Of a stretch of DNA of 64,000 nt, positions 22,701 to 30,282 are shown piece by piece. Below the pieces are notes generated by a model. It saw only the letters and a list, made by a program, of their open reading frames with translations, had not been told where the DNA came from and did no database searches. Origin of the DNA: Symsagittifera roscoffensis (Eukaryota > Xenacoelomorpha > Acoela > Convolutidae); the NCBI RefSeq assembly GCF_963678635.1, contig NC_087065.1:17809623-17873622 (forward strand), given 5' to 3'. Numbering within the stretch: the stretch's first letter is position 1; each line of letters opens with the position of its first letter. The translations under genes and the position numbers were made by a program.

Positions 22701-25403
22701 CCCTACGTAGATTTGTCCAATTAGGTCTTCGTCACATGTTATCATCGTCTTGGTATAGATGTTAATCCCATCTATATTTAGCATCACCTCGTGTGGACCA
22801 TAAGCTTCAGTATATCTGCTATCAACACGTACCGACTTGCTGCCCCCTCTCATGAGTAGTGCTCTCAGTGCTCTAGAAGTCGTTTGTGGGCTTATACCAC
22901 TCAAATAGTCTGCATACACGTCAATGTGCATTATTGTCTGGTCGCTCGGCTCGCTCAAGTTTCTGGTTACCTCGTGGCCGCCCACTGTGATTATCGACAT
23001 TATTCTTGCCCCGATTTTCGATATGCCAAAAGGCTTACCTGTCACCATTTTTACAGTGTTACAATTCCCGGTCTTTGTTGAGCCTGGTACAGCCTCTGGT
23101 GTTGGGTTCGATCCGGTTAATGCTTCGTTAAAATTCTGTTTTTCGATCTCCAGCTTTAGTCGTTGCTCTATTTCTTTCGCAGCCAGATCCTGTTTCACTT
23201 TGGCAATTGCTTCCGTCGCCGCTTTCTCATAATTTATCTCCAGAGAATTCCCTGCCGCGGATTCTATCGCACCATTAACATGTGTTACAGCTTTCACTGT
23301 CTTCGTCGGCAATTCCGTGCTTGTTGTTCCTAAGTTCCTCGATTCAAATTCGTTTTGCCTGTTCCGCTGATTCTGCACCGCCGCTAATGCCAACTTATGT
23401 TTGGGGTGACTCTGGTCCTTGACCGCTTCCCAGAACAAGGGACAATCCATTCTGAAGTGCCCCTCCTGGTTACAGAAGAAGCATCTAGCGCCTATCTTGA
23501 TGATTAAGCCATTATAGTACTCGTGTTCCTCCATCTGGCTCATGTCCTCCTCATCCGGTGCGTATCCTAGGCTCTTCATGCCTTGTTTGTATGTTGTGCA
23601 GTCAGCCACGTGGTGGTCCGCTGACCCGCAGTTCGCGCATGATCTGCGTTTGTCCATATCATCTCTAGGTTTGTACCATGATGACCTCTGGGGTTGGCTT
23701 CCCCCCTGTGTGTTCCTGTTTTCCGAATATGAGTATTTCTTGGGCTTCATCAGCATGTATTCCCTTGATTTCTGTCTCATTTCTTCTGGGGTTGGTGCGC
23801 TGTCTTTCGACAATGTGTAGTATGTAGCTAACATTGTCCTTAAGTCATCACTTTTTACCCCATCAATGAACTTCGAGGCAATGCTGAAGTTTCTTCTGTT
23901 TGTCGACTCCTCTGGGTCACTCCTTCTTCTCAAGCTCTCGAGATCATCTAGGAACCGATCTATTGACTCGTCGTCCCTCTGCCTTCTCTTTTCAAATCGC
24001 ATCATCGCTTGGTGACCCTTCATGCCGGACCCGAATCGATTCAGTAATATCTCGAAGATCTTGTCCGCGGTGTCGCGTTCTTCTTCCTTCTTTGCGACCA
24101 CGCATTTTAATGCCGTGCCTTCTAAGTTGCTGAGTATGGCCGTGCATGCTTGTCTTTCATCATTTAAGTTATCTTGCTCTAGGTGTAATCTCATCACTTC
24201 CACCCAAGTGTCGATGCATCCATCGGAGTCGTCTTTGAATTCCTTTGGCTTCTTGAAAGTTTTTCTTGATTTTCCGTCCCTCCTATCGCTCGAGTCAGTG
24301 TTCCTCGTGGCGAAGGCCTCCAGAGTCCTGTTCATCATCTCCCAAGTGCTTGCCCATGTCATAGCATCCGGACCTGCGTTGCTGCTAGCCGTTGAGTCCC
24401 CCGAGGCAGTCGTTGTACTTGAAGTTCCATTCTTCATGATTGTTTTAGCAGCTGTTGGTGCTATGCTCACCGTGTCCCGGGTTAAGGGCAACGGTGTCGA
24501 TTGCCGTTTGCCCCTTTGTGGTTCCACAAAGTCAACTCTGGTGCCTTGCGTGCGATCCGCTGCCGGTCTTTCTTGTGAGGTAGAATTTCTCAAGATTGCA
24601 TCCAACTTCGCCTGTATTGCACACGAACTTTCGGCCTGATTCCTGTTCATTATGTCCATTCTCTTTTCCAGGCTACCTAATTGGCTGTTGACATCATCAT
24701 ATCGGTTTTTCAACTGTTGCATATCTTTTTTGATGTCCTTATCTCGTTCTTCATTGGTGGCATCCACCTTGTTCGACATCTGCTGGAGTCTCTCGTCTGT
24801 CGCCTTAGCCAGGTTAAAATAACTATCCAGATACTCGTGTTTGTTGTATTTCAGCTCTTTCCTTATTAAGTCTCTATCTTCCTCACTGTACTTCAGTCTC
24901 TTGTCGATCTGATTTAGTTTTGTCATCAGGTCTCCAAGCTCAAGGGTAGCTGTTTCATGATCAGCTGTTGTCTTGTTTCCAGCTGTCGCTTCCTTTCTGG
25001 CTTGTTCTTCCTTTGGGTCGGCTTCTGTCGCCTTTGTGCTCACTGTCCCAAATGTTCGTGCTCTTCCAGTCTGTGATTCCTCGGCCGTGTTGTCTTTCGA
25101 TTTCATTCCGACCATCATCGCCAACTTTTCTGTAAAAGATGTCTTCTTTACTTGAGAGTCATCTTTCACCGTTTCTCGGGTATTGCCTGTTGTGTCTTCC
25201 AACGCGTCTATCGGCGAAAACTCCACGGTTTTTGGATTTTGATCTTCCATATGGGGCATCGGTGTGGATTCCGTTGTCTTTTTTTCCACTTCATCTACGC
25301 TCTGGTCTGGTGTCTCTAGGTCGATTTCGATTGTGGGCTCCACCTGTTTTTCCCTCGCATCTTCTCGCGTCTTGCTCTCGGCGCCACTTCTCGTGCTGAC
25401 CAT
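16725..25403 (-). CDS. Gag-pol polyprotein of the giant gypsy element, with C-terminal macrodomain
   Basis: Start chosen at the ATG of MVSTRSG (25403), 5 nt after a TTTTCAG acceptor; the frame is open a further 42 codons to an ATG at 25529. About 2,892 residues. In order (rough residues): coiled coil 150-270; retrotransposon gag domain 388-490; two CCHC knuckles, CANCGSADHHVADC (about 588) and CFFCNQEGHFRMDC (about 640); protease DTGA (about 946); reverse transcriptase 1280-1490 with YVDD (about 1432); RNase H about 1575-1700 (D, E, D and NADSLSK); acidic linker; integrase HHCC (about 2122-2163) and DDE (QIDHQK, QSDNGKAF, GLVERQN, about 2188-2285); GPF module (WRGPF, about 2425). An acidic extension of about 300 residues follows, then residues 2746-2890 resemble a TARG1/OARD1-type macrodomain (CITADMS, FLVTRV, VSMPVYD, VVFAET). 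Usual gypsy pol ends after the GPF module. No gag-pol frameshift is present. Confidence 0.95.
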   Translation of the reverse strand: MVSTRSGAESKTREDAREKQVEPTIEIDLETPDQSVDEVEKKTTESTPMPHMEDQNPKTVEFSPIDALEDTTGNTRETVKDDSQVKKTSFTEKLAMMVGMKSKDNTAEESQTGRARTFGTVSTKATEADPKEEQARKEATAGNKTTADHETATLELGDLMTKLNQIDKRLKYSEEDRDLIRKELKYNKHEYLDSYFNLAKATDERLQQMSNKVDATNEERDKDIKKDMQQLKNRYDDVNSQLGSLEKRMDIMNRNQAESSCAIQAKLDAILRNSTSQERPAADRTQGTRVDFVEPQRGKRQSTPLPLTRDTVSIAPTAAKTIMKNGTSSTTTASGDSTASSNAGPDAMTWASTWEMMNRTLEAFATRNTDSSDRRDGKSRKTFKKPKEFKDDSDGCIDTWVEVMRLHLEQDNLNDERQACTAILSNLEGTALKCVVAKKEEERDTADKIFEILLNRFGSGMKGHQAMMRFEKRRQRDDESIDRFLDDLESLRRRSDPEESTNRRNFSIASKFIDGVKSDDLRTMLATYYTLSKDSAPTPEEMRQKSREYMLMKPKKYSYSENRNTQGGSQPQRSSWYKPRDDMDKRRSCANCGSADHHVADCTTYKQGMKSLGYAPDEEDMSQMEEHEYYNGLIIKIGARCFFCNQEGHFRMDCPLFWEAVKDQSHPKHKLALAAVQNQRNRQNEFESRNLGTTSTELPTKTVKAVTHVNGAIESAAGNSLEINYEKAATEAIAKVKQDLAAKEIEQRLKLEIEKQNFNEALTGSNPTPEAVPGSTKTGNCNTVKMVTGKPFGISKIGARIMSIITVGGHEVTRNLSEPSDQTIMHIDVYADYLSGISPQTTSRALRALLMRGGSKSVRVDSRYTEAYGPHEVMLNIDGINIYTKTMITCDEDLIGQIYVGKDELKVRSIGHCAMLEEDAMHIGTEADVTGHVLDISGKKTQLRGLLDTGAVLSVIPIETWERMGFDKGDLIDSRIRLSAANKGALRVLGRTPIIALNLGERNLWMSFIVVENLDESDQFILGRDFIRNFDVTIDLINAMFRIRNPDRRYAIKPVNLIMANENKASVFLSRRVRLKANEAAIVSLRMKNYNELSDNKQVCIVPNPNSQSAAVLGRSFSITKSGLCVSVLLNTLDIPITIQRGRKLGYALPVKTRYETIENSKQNEVVDCPNHRDKICILRRLQKIKDSSGLIKSLKSETDDGLSSCSNFPERPTLDETQTDKPVLPEIEHLRGKLKNEQLEAIKDVLERNEEVFSRHKADIGCCNFVEHEIELEENAVPHREGARRMTPHKSDACRKEIETLLEYDMIEPSKSPWACGVVMAKKKGDQLRFCCDFRYLNSVTVKDAYPIPRIDESLSKLGDAKFFTTLDLGSAFWQVPLRKQDRDKTGFACELGLFQWKRMPFGLCNATATFQRLMAHALIGVTKKYGNLVMCYVDDVVIATPTLEDHIERLDEVFACMKRSGLKCKPSKCEILKDSIKYLGRMVDKHGIRPDPDAVEAVLTWKSPKTEHQLMSFLGFANYYREFVKSYADKVYPMQQLMRHKGEKFTWNNAAEESFQRIKKELCEAPVLGMPTEKGMYVLDTDVSVVAISGILHQEQEWNGKTVLRPIAYGSKVLSDTEMKYGSPKAEMFAVVTFVEKYKAYLGSEPFKLRVDNRALSWLKTYSMDQSYIGRWIVRLDGYNMIIEHRTRDKHQNADSLSKKTEFYERQEQREADRPEIKDGFSFMDKETYDSLPLTRWLDKSGKPIEDHPELPKEPPEKTILKKSKGIPIEIILKSKIVKETLKAKGYDINQVEAGTAQIDDDLMRLLEKLSDDKPVIQEKGQEKPEFTILRRKETVNDTDSSRGSVTDSKDVVRSLVDKIPEDILEQTKVRKKKVTFKEDTEHLGLGQESGECSRFTEEGTGEGKLSGEREGWDEDSDESSENQDSLCMILAEEKTRHHDRELQTDPSSGTYNMDIQEMRGGEELEKIAVARKPFRELSCNSNIRTNLVPEDDMKIVKRMICLKLSDDIHNPGEMNGQIMALKEHVKARYRLSDLIRAQKNDKMTSNLSKWIQSGVKEKGELEEDSYKILSQFYKEKKDLLYHTADGVVACKRRDEEKILHKHNLIILPQLYQTEVLFRSHDQMGHQGIDKVQQRILHRFDWPGMRKACERWVNACLACLQVKDPRKMKFPLKSVESSEFNEVVQIDHQKICMTESGYNQILVIIDHFTKLAEAVPCQTASAEETCDHLITHWISRYGCPMTFQSDNGKAFVGDLTKELMKRSHIAQAHSTTYHPQTNGLVERQNRTLVNMLRVYCSRYMTDWDKYLPQVVGAYNSTQHSTTGISPFMMLTGRERAMPLTFFYPEYEGKRTSPQAYVKEAIKRQQELNELCRRNTAQAQMRQRKKYDEKFLQAKPYEVGQYVWVFQNVIPPKETKKLLKKWRGPFMITEVHQQGRFYRLSTGRAAHYENLKPHVPSPEDWCIPKDMEGLEYLVVEPACEVNEKGTREKNDGNENLSLDDNEKIGVESDAGSFVEEDWNDPEQDEVPKWMEPDRPTPPETRTGNRKRTGMRYNRYGDDFLIDKIQPDKLGEELLKAGELEAGEEWQVIDDGGHYPQDDYSTPELETDLEQSEIERRENTNLRILEWMRDVKDESQEGQSIQQVDVSAANYMKTEDPLFGWTATDRPLDIPQDNSDPTTSTGTSINIFVRGVGVGLTHTENLMIKKLKEVRETSELELEEEEPEPTIGRNFKTKFEIPNEYSENIMITDSDFILSNRTSAICITADMSFKSRLEADLKREYQNVEFLFRQRPGLVGMAALPPSVAQVPGKYLCFLVTRVNDRNTIDPEHVILALTRLRDFMIERGITEVSMPVYDPNRGKLSPRELYAILHVVFAETEIMVYLHKKYYLSIA
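16740..17165 (-). other. Predicted TARG1-like macrodomain segment of pol
   Basis: The last 145 residues of gag-pol follow the order of a TARG1-type macrodomain. First comes a strand with 'AICITADMS' where the family has a C-I-S-x-D core, then a basic helix. An 'LVGMAAL' strand is followed by 'YLCFLVTRV' (family: Y-x-x-L-I-T-K), a long helix, 'ITEVSMPVYD' (family: V-x-x-L-S-M-P-x-I-G), and a last helix-strand 'VVFAETEIMVYLH'. The Gly-rich ADP-ribose loop is altered (D-P-N-R-G in place of G-C-G), so binding or hydrolysis is uncertain. Assignment rests on pattern matching from memory of the fold. Confidence 0.55.
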
Positions 25404-25417
25404 GCTAACTGAAAAGT
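25404..25417 (-). promoter_or_regulatory. Candidate 3' splice site directly before gag ATG
   Basis: The sense strand reads ACTTTTCAG then TTAGC then ATG. It matches the nematode acceptor consensus and leaves a 5-nt leader, a spacing typical of spliced-leader acceptors. It is the main reason for preferring the start at 25403 over 25529. Confidence 0.6.
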
Positions 25418-25864
25418 TATTTTTTGTTTTGCCTGGGCCCCTTGATGTCGTTCCACGCAGCGACGAGTTATATTTCGTGTTTGATCCACTTGACCTTTTT
25501 TCAAGCACCGGTACCCTACTCCGTCTCATTATTTCTATTTACAATTGCTCTTATTTACAATATTATTTTATATACAATTCTATTCTAAGAATGAAAAAAT
25601 TTTGTGGAAACAAATTCTTAAAAGAAAATATACAACGTGATAAAAACCTTGTTCCAGTTCTCTAAAATCTTCGAGTAATTTTCTTTATTCGTGGTCCCAA
25701 CTGTACCGGGTTCCAATTAGTCTTGTTCAGTCTTAATCCTGTCTTAAAACAGCTTGTTGTAATTTTACTTCAATTTTTATACTGTCCTTAGACTTCCAGT
25801 TACCGTCCCTACTCTTCTTCGTACCGTCCCAGGCTTCCTTTTACTGTCCCAAGACTGTTCGGTA

Positions 25865-26505
25865 ATGTCCCAGTACTCCCTCAGTGTCCCAAGGCTAGTG
25901 TCCGAAGACCACTGTCCCAAGGCCAGTGTCCCAAGGCTAGTGTCCCAAGACTACTGTACCGAGGCTAGTGTCCCAAGACTACTGTCCCAAGGCTAGTGTC
26001 CCGAGGCTAGTGTCCCAAGACTACTGTCCCAAGGCTAGTGTCCCAAGACTACTGTCCCAAGGCTAGTGTCCCAAGACTACTGTCCCAAGGCTAGTGTCCC
26101 AAGGCTAGTGTCCCAAGACTACTGTCCCAAGGCTAGTGTCCCAAGGCTAGTGTCCCAAGACTACTGTCCCAAGGCTAGTGTCCCAAGACTACTGTCCCAA
26201 GACTACTATCCCAAGGCTAGTGTCCCAAGGATACTGTCCCAAGACCACTGTCTCAAGACCCTTGTCCCAAGACCCTGTCCCAAGACCACTGTCCCAAGAC
26301 CTTGTCCCAAGACCCTTGCCCCAAGACCACTGTCCCAAGACCACTGTCCCAAGACCCTATCCCAAGACCACTGTCCCAAGACCACTGTCCCAAGACCCTG
26401 TCCCAAGACCACTGTCCCAAGACCACTGTCCCAAGACTGTATCAAGACTGTTCTGGTCCAACACTGTCCTAGGACTTCTTTGGCACTGTCCCAAGACTGT
26501 TGACA
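25865..26505. repeat. 14/28-bp minisatellite in the leader
   Basis: About 40 tandem units of 14 bp with a shared core TGTCCCAAG. In 25900-26220 units alternate between 'agtgtcccaaggct' and 'actgtcccaagact', giving a 28-bp higher-order period. From 26230 the units change to 'actgtcccaagacc', with some 11-13 bp units. Variants cluster by position, as expected from local slippage. Confidence 0.95.
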
Positions 26506-27371
26506 AGTGTCTGAGCGGTGGGACCTCTCTCTTCTTCGTTATGGGGACTTCTTGATTCACTGTACCTTGTACCACCACTCAAGCTCTAGTAAAATTTGCC
26601 CAAAAACCCTCTCTTAAAAGCCAAATGCTGACCCCCTTTTTTCTTATTTCTTTTTAGTTACCTCTATTTCAATGTTCCAAGTAACTTGAGACCCAAACCT
26701 GTGCGCAGGTATCTTGTGATCACCTGTTCGTATAAAAACTAAACACAAATCCTCCCCAAAATGCAACAAAAATTCCAAGCCAGTAAAAGTAATAAAAACT
26801 GAAAAATGAGCCCACCTAAAATCCAAAGGTGACTAATGTCTACCTTTCGTCGAAAAAAAATGTCTGGTACCTAATTGCCACTCGTTTCCTTCCCCCCTGC
26901 TAGCGATCTTATGGGGTATCACAAAAACTGTCTATGTCCGTCCCCCCTACCGATCCGACCAGGGTACCTTCCTTTAACTCAATTTCAAATTTCGATATCC
27001 ACTTATTATTACCAACGCGTGTTAATGTCTAATGTAACTAAGTCAACGATGTCGACTAATTAGTTACTCTAATTTTCCCCCTTTTTACAATTTACAACCG
27101 CCAACCTCTAACTTAACCAGCCCCCCTTCTAACCTCCCCCCTTTTTAGCCCCCCTTCTTAAACCTAAAATTACCTTAAGCGCCGGGTGCTAAACCTCTCA
27201 AGAGAAAACCGTAAACCTGTCTCCAGGCCTGCTCAAGTAAAAACGTTTCTCAAAACCGGGGGATATCGCTTATCCAATTTTACACTTATTTCCTATAATG
27301 TAATGTGAATTTCAACGATACCCGTTCTGCTCAACTTGAGAACTCGAGAACTGCCAAATCCTTCTTGGCTA

Positions 27372-27570
27372 CTTTCCCACTCGACTGGTCACCTCTTCCA
27401 GTCCAGTCTCCTATTGGTTCAGCTCAAGTGCTCCTGAACCGCTTTCCCACTCGGCTGGTCACCTCTTCCAGTCAAGTCTCCAATTGGTTCAGCTCAAGTG
27501 CTCCTGAACCACTTTCCCACTCGGCTGGTCACCTCTTCCAGTCAAGTCTCCTATTGGTTCAGCTAAGTTC
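27372..27570. repeat. Triple tandem repeat, 70-bp period
   Basis: Three copies starting 'ctttcccactcg' at 27372, 27442 and 27512. Each contains 'ctggtcacctcttccagt' and 'attggttcagct'. Copies differ by a few bases and the third is cut short. Confidence 0.95.
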
Positions 27571-28073
27571 CAAGCTATCTGAAAACCCTTGACAACGCCC
27601 CACACTCGGGCTCTTTATTAAGGTTACTGGATTAAATTACTAGGTTGATCGAAACGATCGAACTTGTAAAACAGTATGGGTATACTATTTAATTAATATA
27701 AAGGTTTGATCCAACTAATCTGGTGTCAAAGTCACTGTCTTTTTTCGTTTTATGGTTTTTGTTCCTTTTTCTATTCTTTTTTGGTTTTTTGTTTTGCTTT
27801 TTGTCTTTTTGCTCGTGTTTTTGTCCCCCTAGTTGCCCCCCTTTACTCGGTTAGCTAAGCCTCGTTCGGAGAGCGTACCAGGAAGTTTTCTCGAGTTTTC
27901 TTAAAAAGTTATCACGGTACAACCGGAAGGTTTGCACGTTCCTGTCGAACCGCACCGCCGGTACTCTAGAATGGGCATTCAGCCCGAAGTTGTCTCAAGT
28001 GGGTTCGACTCCGTAGTCTTGATGTCGTAAACACCCAGGAGCGCCATAAAAACACTATGTAACATTCGTCTAC

Positions 28074-28962
28074 TGCAGTCACACATGAGGCTTAAGAAAA
28101 ATAGGCCCTATAACTATTGGCTCAAGAGTCAGGGACACTATCTCTTGTGTTTTTCCACCTCAAATCAGTCGGAGCCAATTCGGTTCGCTTGTGACACGAG
28201 ACCACGACCCGTTACAGCTTAAAGGCTACTACTAAAATATTCCCCCCACTCTAGAATTAATAACGTCCCCATACTCAGGTCTCTAGATACCCAAAATACA
28301 TGAACGCCGTTAAAAACCGGGTCGGAACAATCCGTTAAGTTACTTTTTATTAGACGGTGGAACTTTGATCCATTTCAGATGGATCAACCTAAAATTCGCC
28401 TTACCTCAACATAACAATTATAAAACACACTCTAGAAATTTAAATGAGTACTCACATTGTAGCACGCTCAAGAATCAGGAAGTAAATAAGTCGGTGAGCA
28501 AATCAAGAATCAATAAAGTAACTAAAATGAGTTTAATGTTTGTCAGTTTTAATAACAAGAGCAAGTTTGTACTCCAGAATGTCAGTTCTCGTGAACCATT
28601 GGGACACTCTAGCTGTCCACCTTTCCACCGAAGGTTCACTCTAGTCCAGTTTAGAATAATACTCCAATCACAACAATCCAGTTCGTGGGGATGCGCTCGT
28701 CTCTCTTCTAGATGGGACAGCTCTACTCTAGATTATTATCGCTACTGAAATTGCGAATAGCAATTTCCCACTGATTTTTCTAGCAATTTTCCCGCGATTG
28801 TCACTCGATTGTTCTGACTTCTCTTTTCTGATTTTCAGTTATCGCGAGAAAATCGTGCATGACAGGTTCCATTCGAAATTTTGAAAAATTAAATTTCACT
28901 CCAAAATTAAGTGTTTTTTGCTTCTCTCAAGGTCAAACTTCCAAATATGACCGACTGGCACA
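28074..28962 (-). repeat. 5' LTR of the giant element
   Basis: The direct partner of 6022-6910: 889 bp, no indels, 4 substitutions by eye (about 99.5% identity). Because the element is on the minus strand, transcription should start within this LTR and run leftward. A donor-like GAG/GTAAGG (sense) lies at 28405/28404 and a TTTTATAATTG TATA-like run at about 28415-28425. They are too close together to serve the same transcript in the usual way, so both are tentative. Confidence 0.97.
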
Positions 28963-29115
28963 TTTGTCTCCAGGCCGTTTTCGTCGTTGATGGTTCTGAA
29001 GTTCAGTACTGAATAGTTATCAATATCACTGATTCCTTCTTGCGTCCAAGGGTTTTTAAAACACAAAAACTTTCTTGTTGGCCAACTGAGATCCCGGAGA
29101 GGAATCTTAACACTT
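28963..29115. repeat. Right copy of 153-bp flanking direct repeat
   Basis: It matches 5833-5985 with one visible mismatch and abuts the end of the right LTR. Its similarity stops at 29115, exactly where the left junction's extra tandem copy begins. Confidence 0.9.
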
Positions 29116-29890
29116 TTGCAGTTGTAAATTTTTGTCTACTGTTTTTACAGCCGGTTTTTTCACTTTTGAGTTATTTAAAATTTCAAAAAGACTTTTCTTT
29201 TTAAATGTTACAAGTTATTTCTTTTGCCAGACAAACATTAAGAAAATCCCTGAGAAACGCCTTGCAAGAATTGGTTACTTAATATTGAGGCTTGCTTCTC
29301 TTTTTACAGGGTTAGTTTTTTGTGCTTTTTGTCATTGTTAATGGCTCTGGTAATCTTTGTAATTTGAAGACAGTTGAAACTCTTTTTTATCAATACTCGC
29401 GTGATTCAATGCATGCAATCGATTTAATGTTCCCGATCGTGTACTACAATCTGGCAAATTCTTGCTAAATTTAAGAGAGCTTCTCAGGTTTTTTCATAAG
29501 ACTTTCTGTCCATATGCTTCCCGCTCAACAAATTGTACCGTTCGAAAGTGATAATTGCTGAATTTACAAATGCGGTTTCTAAAAATTTGAAGATATCTTT
29601 AAAATTGGCAGATACATTTTTCACCCGAAATGTTTTTGTGAGAAGACTCTTTTTGGTCTTACTTGTTTGTCTGTTTCCTTTCTTCATATGTCCCCGGATT
29701 TTCGTTTTTCCCTCCTTAATTGTCTTTTCCGCTGAGTCTTCGTAAACTCGCATAACGTCTTTATTTCTGGCCTCCCTAGCTTTATTCTTATGTTCATTTT
29801 CTGAATCTTGGGAACCTCAAACGTTTGGTATAAAGTTCACAAGGTTCATTAATTGTGCACAAGTTATTTATGTCTCCGTCGCCAATGAAA
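29116..29890. other. AT-rich spacer, no supported gene
   Basis: The open frames at 29132-29341, 29484-29753 and 29533-29745 are short, overlap on opposite strands and are lysine/phenylalanine-rich. I see no recognised domain. It may include the continuation of the old gypsy element interrupted by the giant one. Confidence 0.35.
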
Positions 29891-30282
29891 AAAATTATTA
29901 TACCAAAAAAATTATTATACCCTTGGGAGGAAATTCTCCGGCAGATAACGGGAGAAAAGTTCATTCAAGAACTAAAACCAATGTTCTAACTTCAAAAAAT
30001 AAAACATCTTTTATTCTGCCTGAACTTCTTAGCAAAACCTTGAAATTTCCTGTTTTTCTATAACTGATTTTCTGTTAGTAATGTGAAGTCATTACTAACA
30101 GAAAATCAGTTATAGAAAAACAGGAAATTTCAAGGTTTTGCTAAGAAGTTCAGGCAGAATAAAAGATGTTTTATTTTTTGAAGTTAGAACATTGGTTTTA
30201 GTTCTTGAATGAACTTTTCTCCCGTTATCTGCCGGAGAATTTCCTCCCAAGGGTATAATAATTTTTTTGGTATAATAATTTT
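29891..30282. repeat. Perfect palindrome, 193-bp arms and 6-nt loop
   Basis: Arms 29891-30083 and 30090-30282 are exact reverse complements as far as I can read, with a loop TGAAGT. The outer ends are AT-rich ('aaaattattatacc'). A direct repeat TTGTGCACAAGT is at 29853-29864 and 30281-30292, the second copy overlapping the arm end. It could be a fold-back transposon, a hairpin-capped repair product or a library artefact. Confidence 0.95.

Larger units (their letters stand above)
25418..28073 (-). other. 5' leader of the giant element
   Basis: About 2.65 kb between the 5' LTR and gag. It holds a 14-bp minisatellite (25865-26505) and a 70-bp triple repeat (27372-27570). Further TTTTCAG-like acceptors occur near 27588 and 26800. 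Open frames over the minisatellite exist on both strands because the repeat lacks stops; I do not call them genes. No tRNA-complementary primer-binding site abuts the LTR convincingly. Confidence 0.7.
6022..28962 (-). mobile_element. Giant Ty3/gypsy LTR retroelement, ~22.9 kb, apparently intact
   Basis: The element is bounded by 889-bp LTRs with TG...CA ends that differ at 4 positions (near 6208, 6449, 6571 and 6734 in the left copy). In sense order it has the 5' LTR, a 2.7-kb repeat-bearing leader, gag-pol, an SGNH-hydrolase ORF, a 2,188-residue ORF and the 3' LTR. The domain order protease-RT-RNase H-integrase is that of Ty3/gypsy, not copia. All ORFs are uninterrupted apart from one TAA between the last two. 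Typical gypsy elements are 5-8 kb, so this is about three to four times larger, mostly because of the two downstream ORFs and long pol extensions. Its base composition is visibly more GC-rich than the flanks and its sense strand is purine-rich. Near-identical LTRs and open ORFs suggest recent, perhaps current, activity. Confidence 0.95.

Noticed and set aside
26066-26555. Repeat proteins encoded by the minisatellite on either strand
   Set aside because: The repeat simply lacks stop codons. Frames have no conserved start and would shift with any change in unit length.
27995-28012. tRNA gene suggested by a B-box-like GGTTCGACTCC
   Set aside because: No matching A box, and the flanking bases do not form a T-stem or acceptor stem.
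28029-28046. Primer-binding site starting TGGCGC (sense) 27 nt inside the 5' LTR edge
   Set aside because: The start looks right, but it is not adjacent to the LTR, and the following bases do not give a tRNA 3' end with a proper T-stem and loop.
29484-29753. 89-residue lysine-rich minus-strand frame
   Set aside because: Overlaps an equally long frame on the other strand and shows no splice signals or family.
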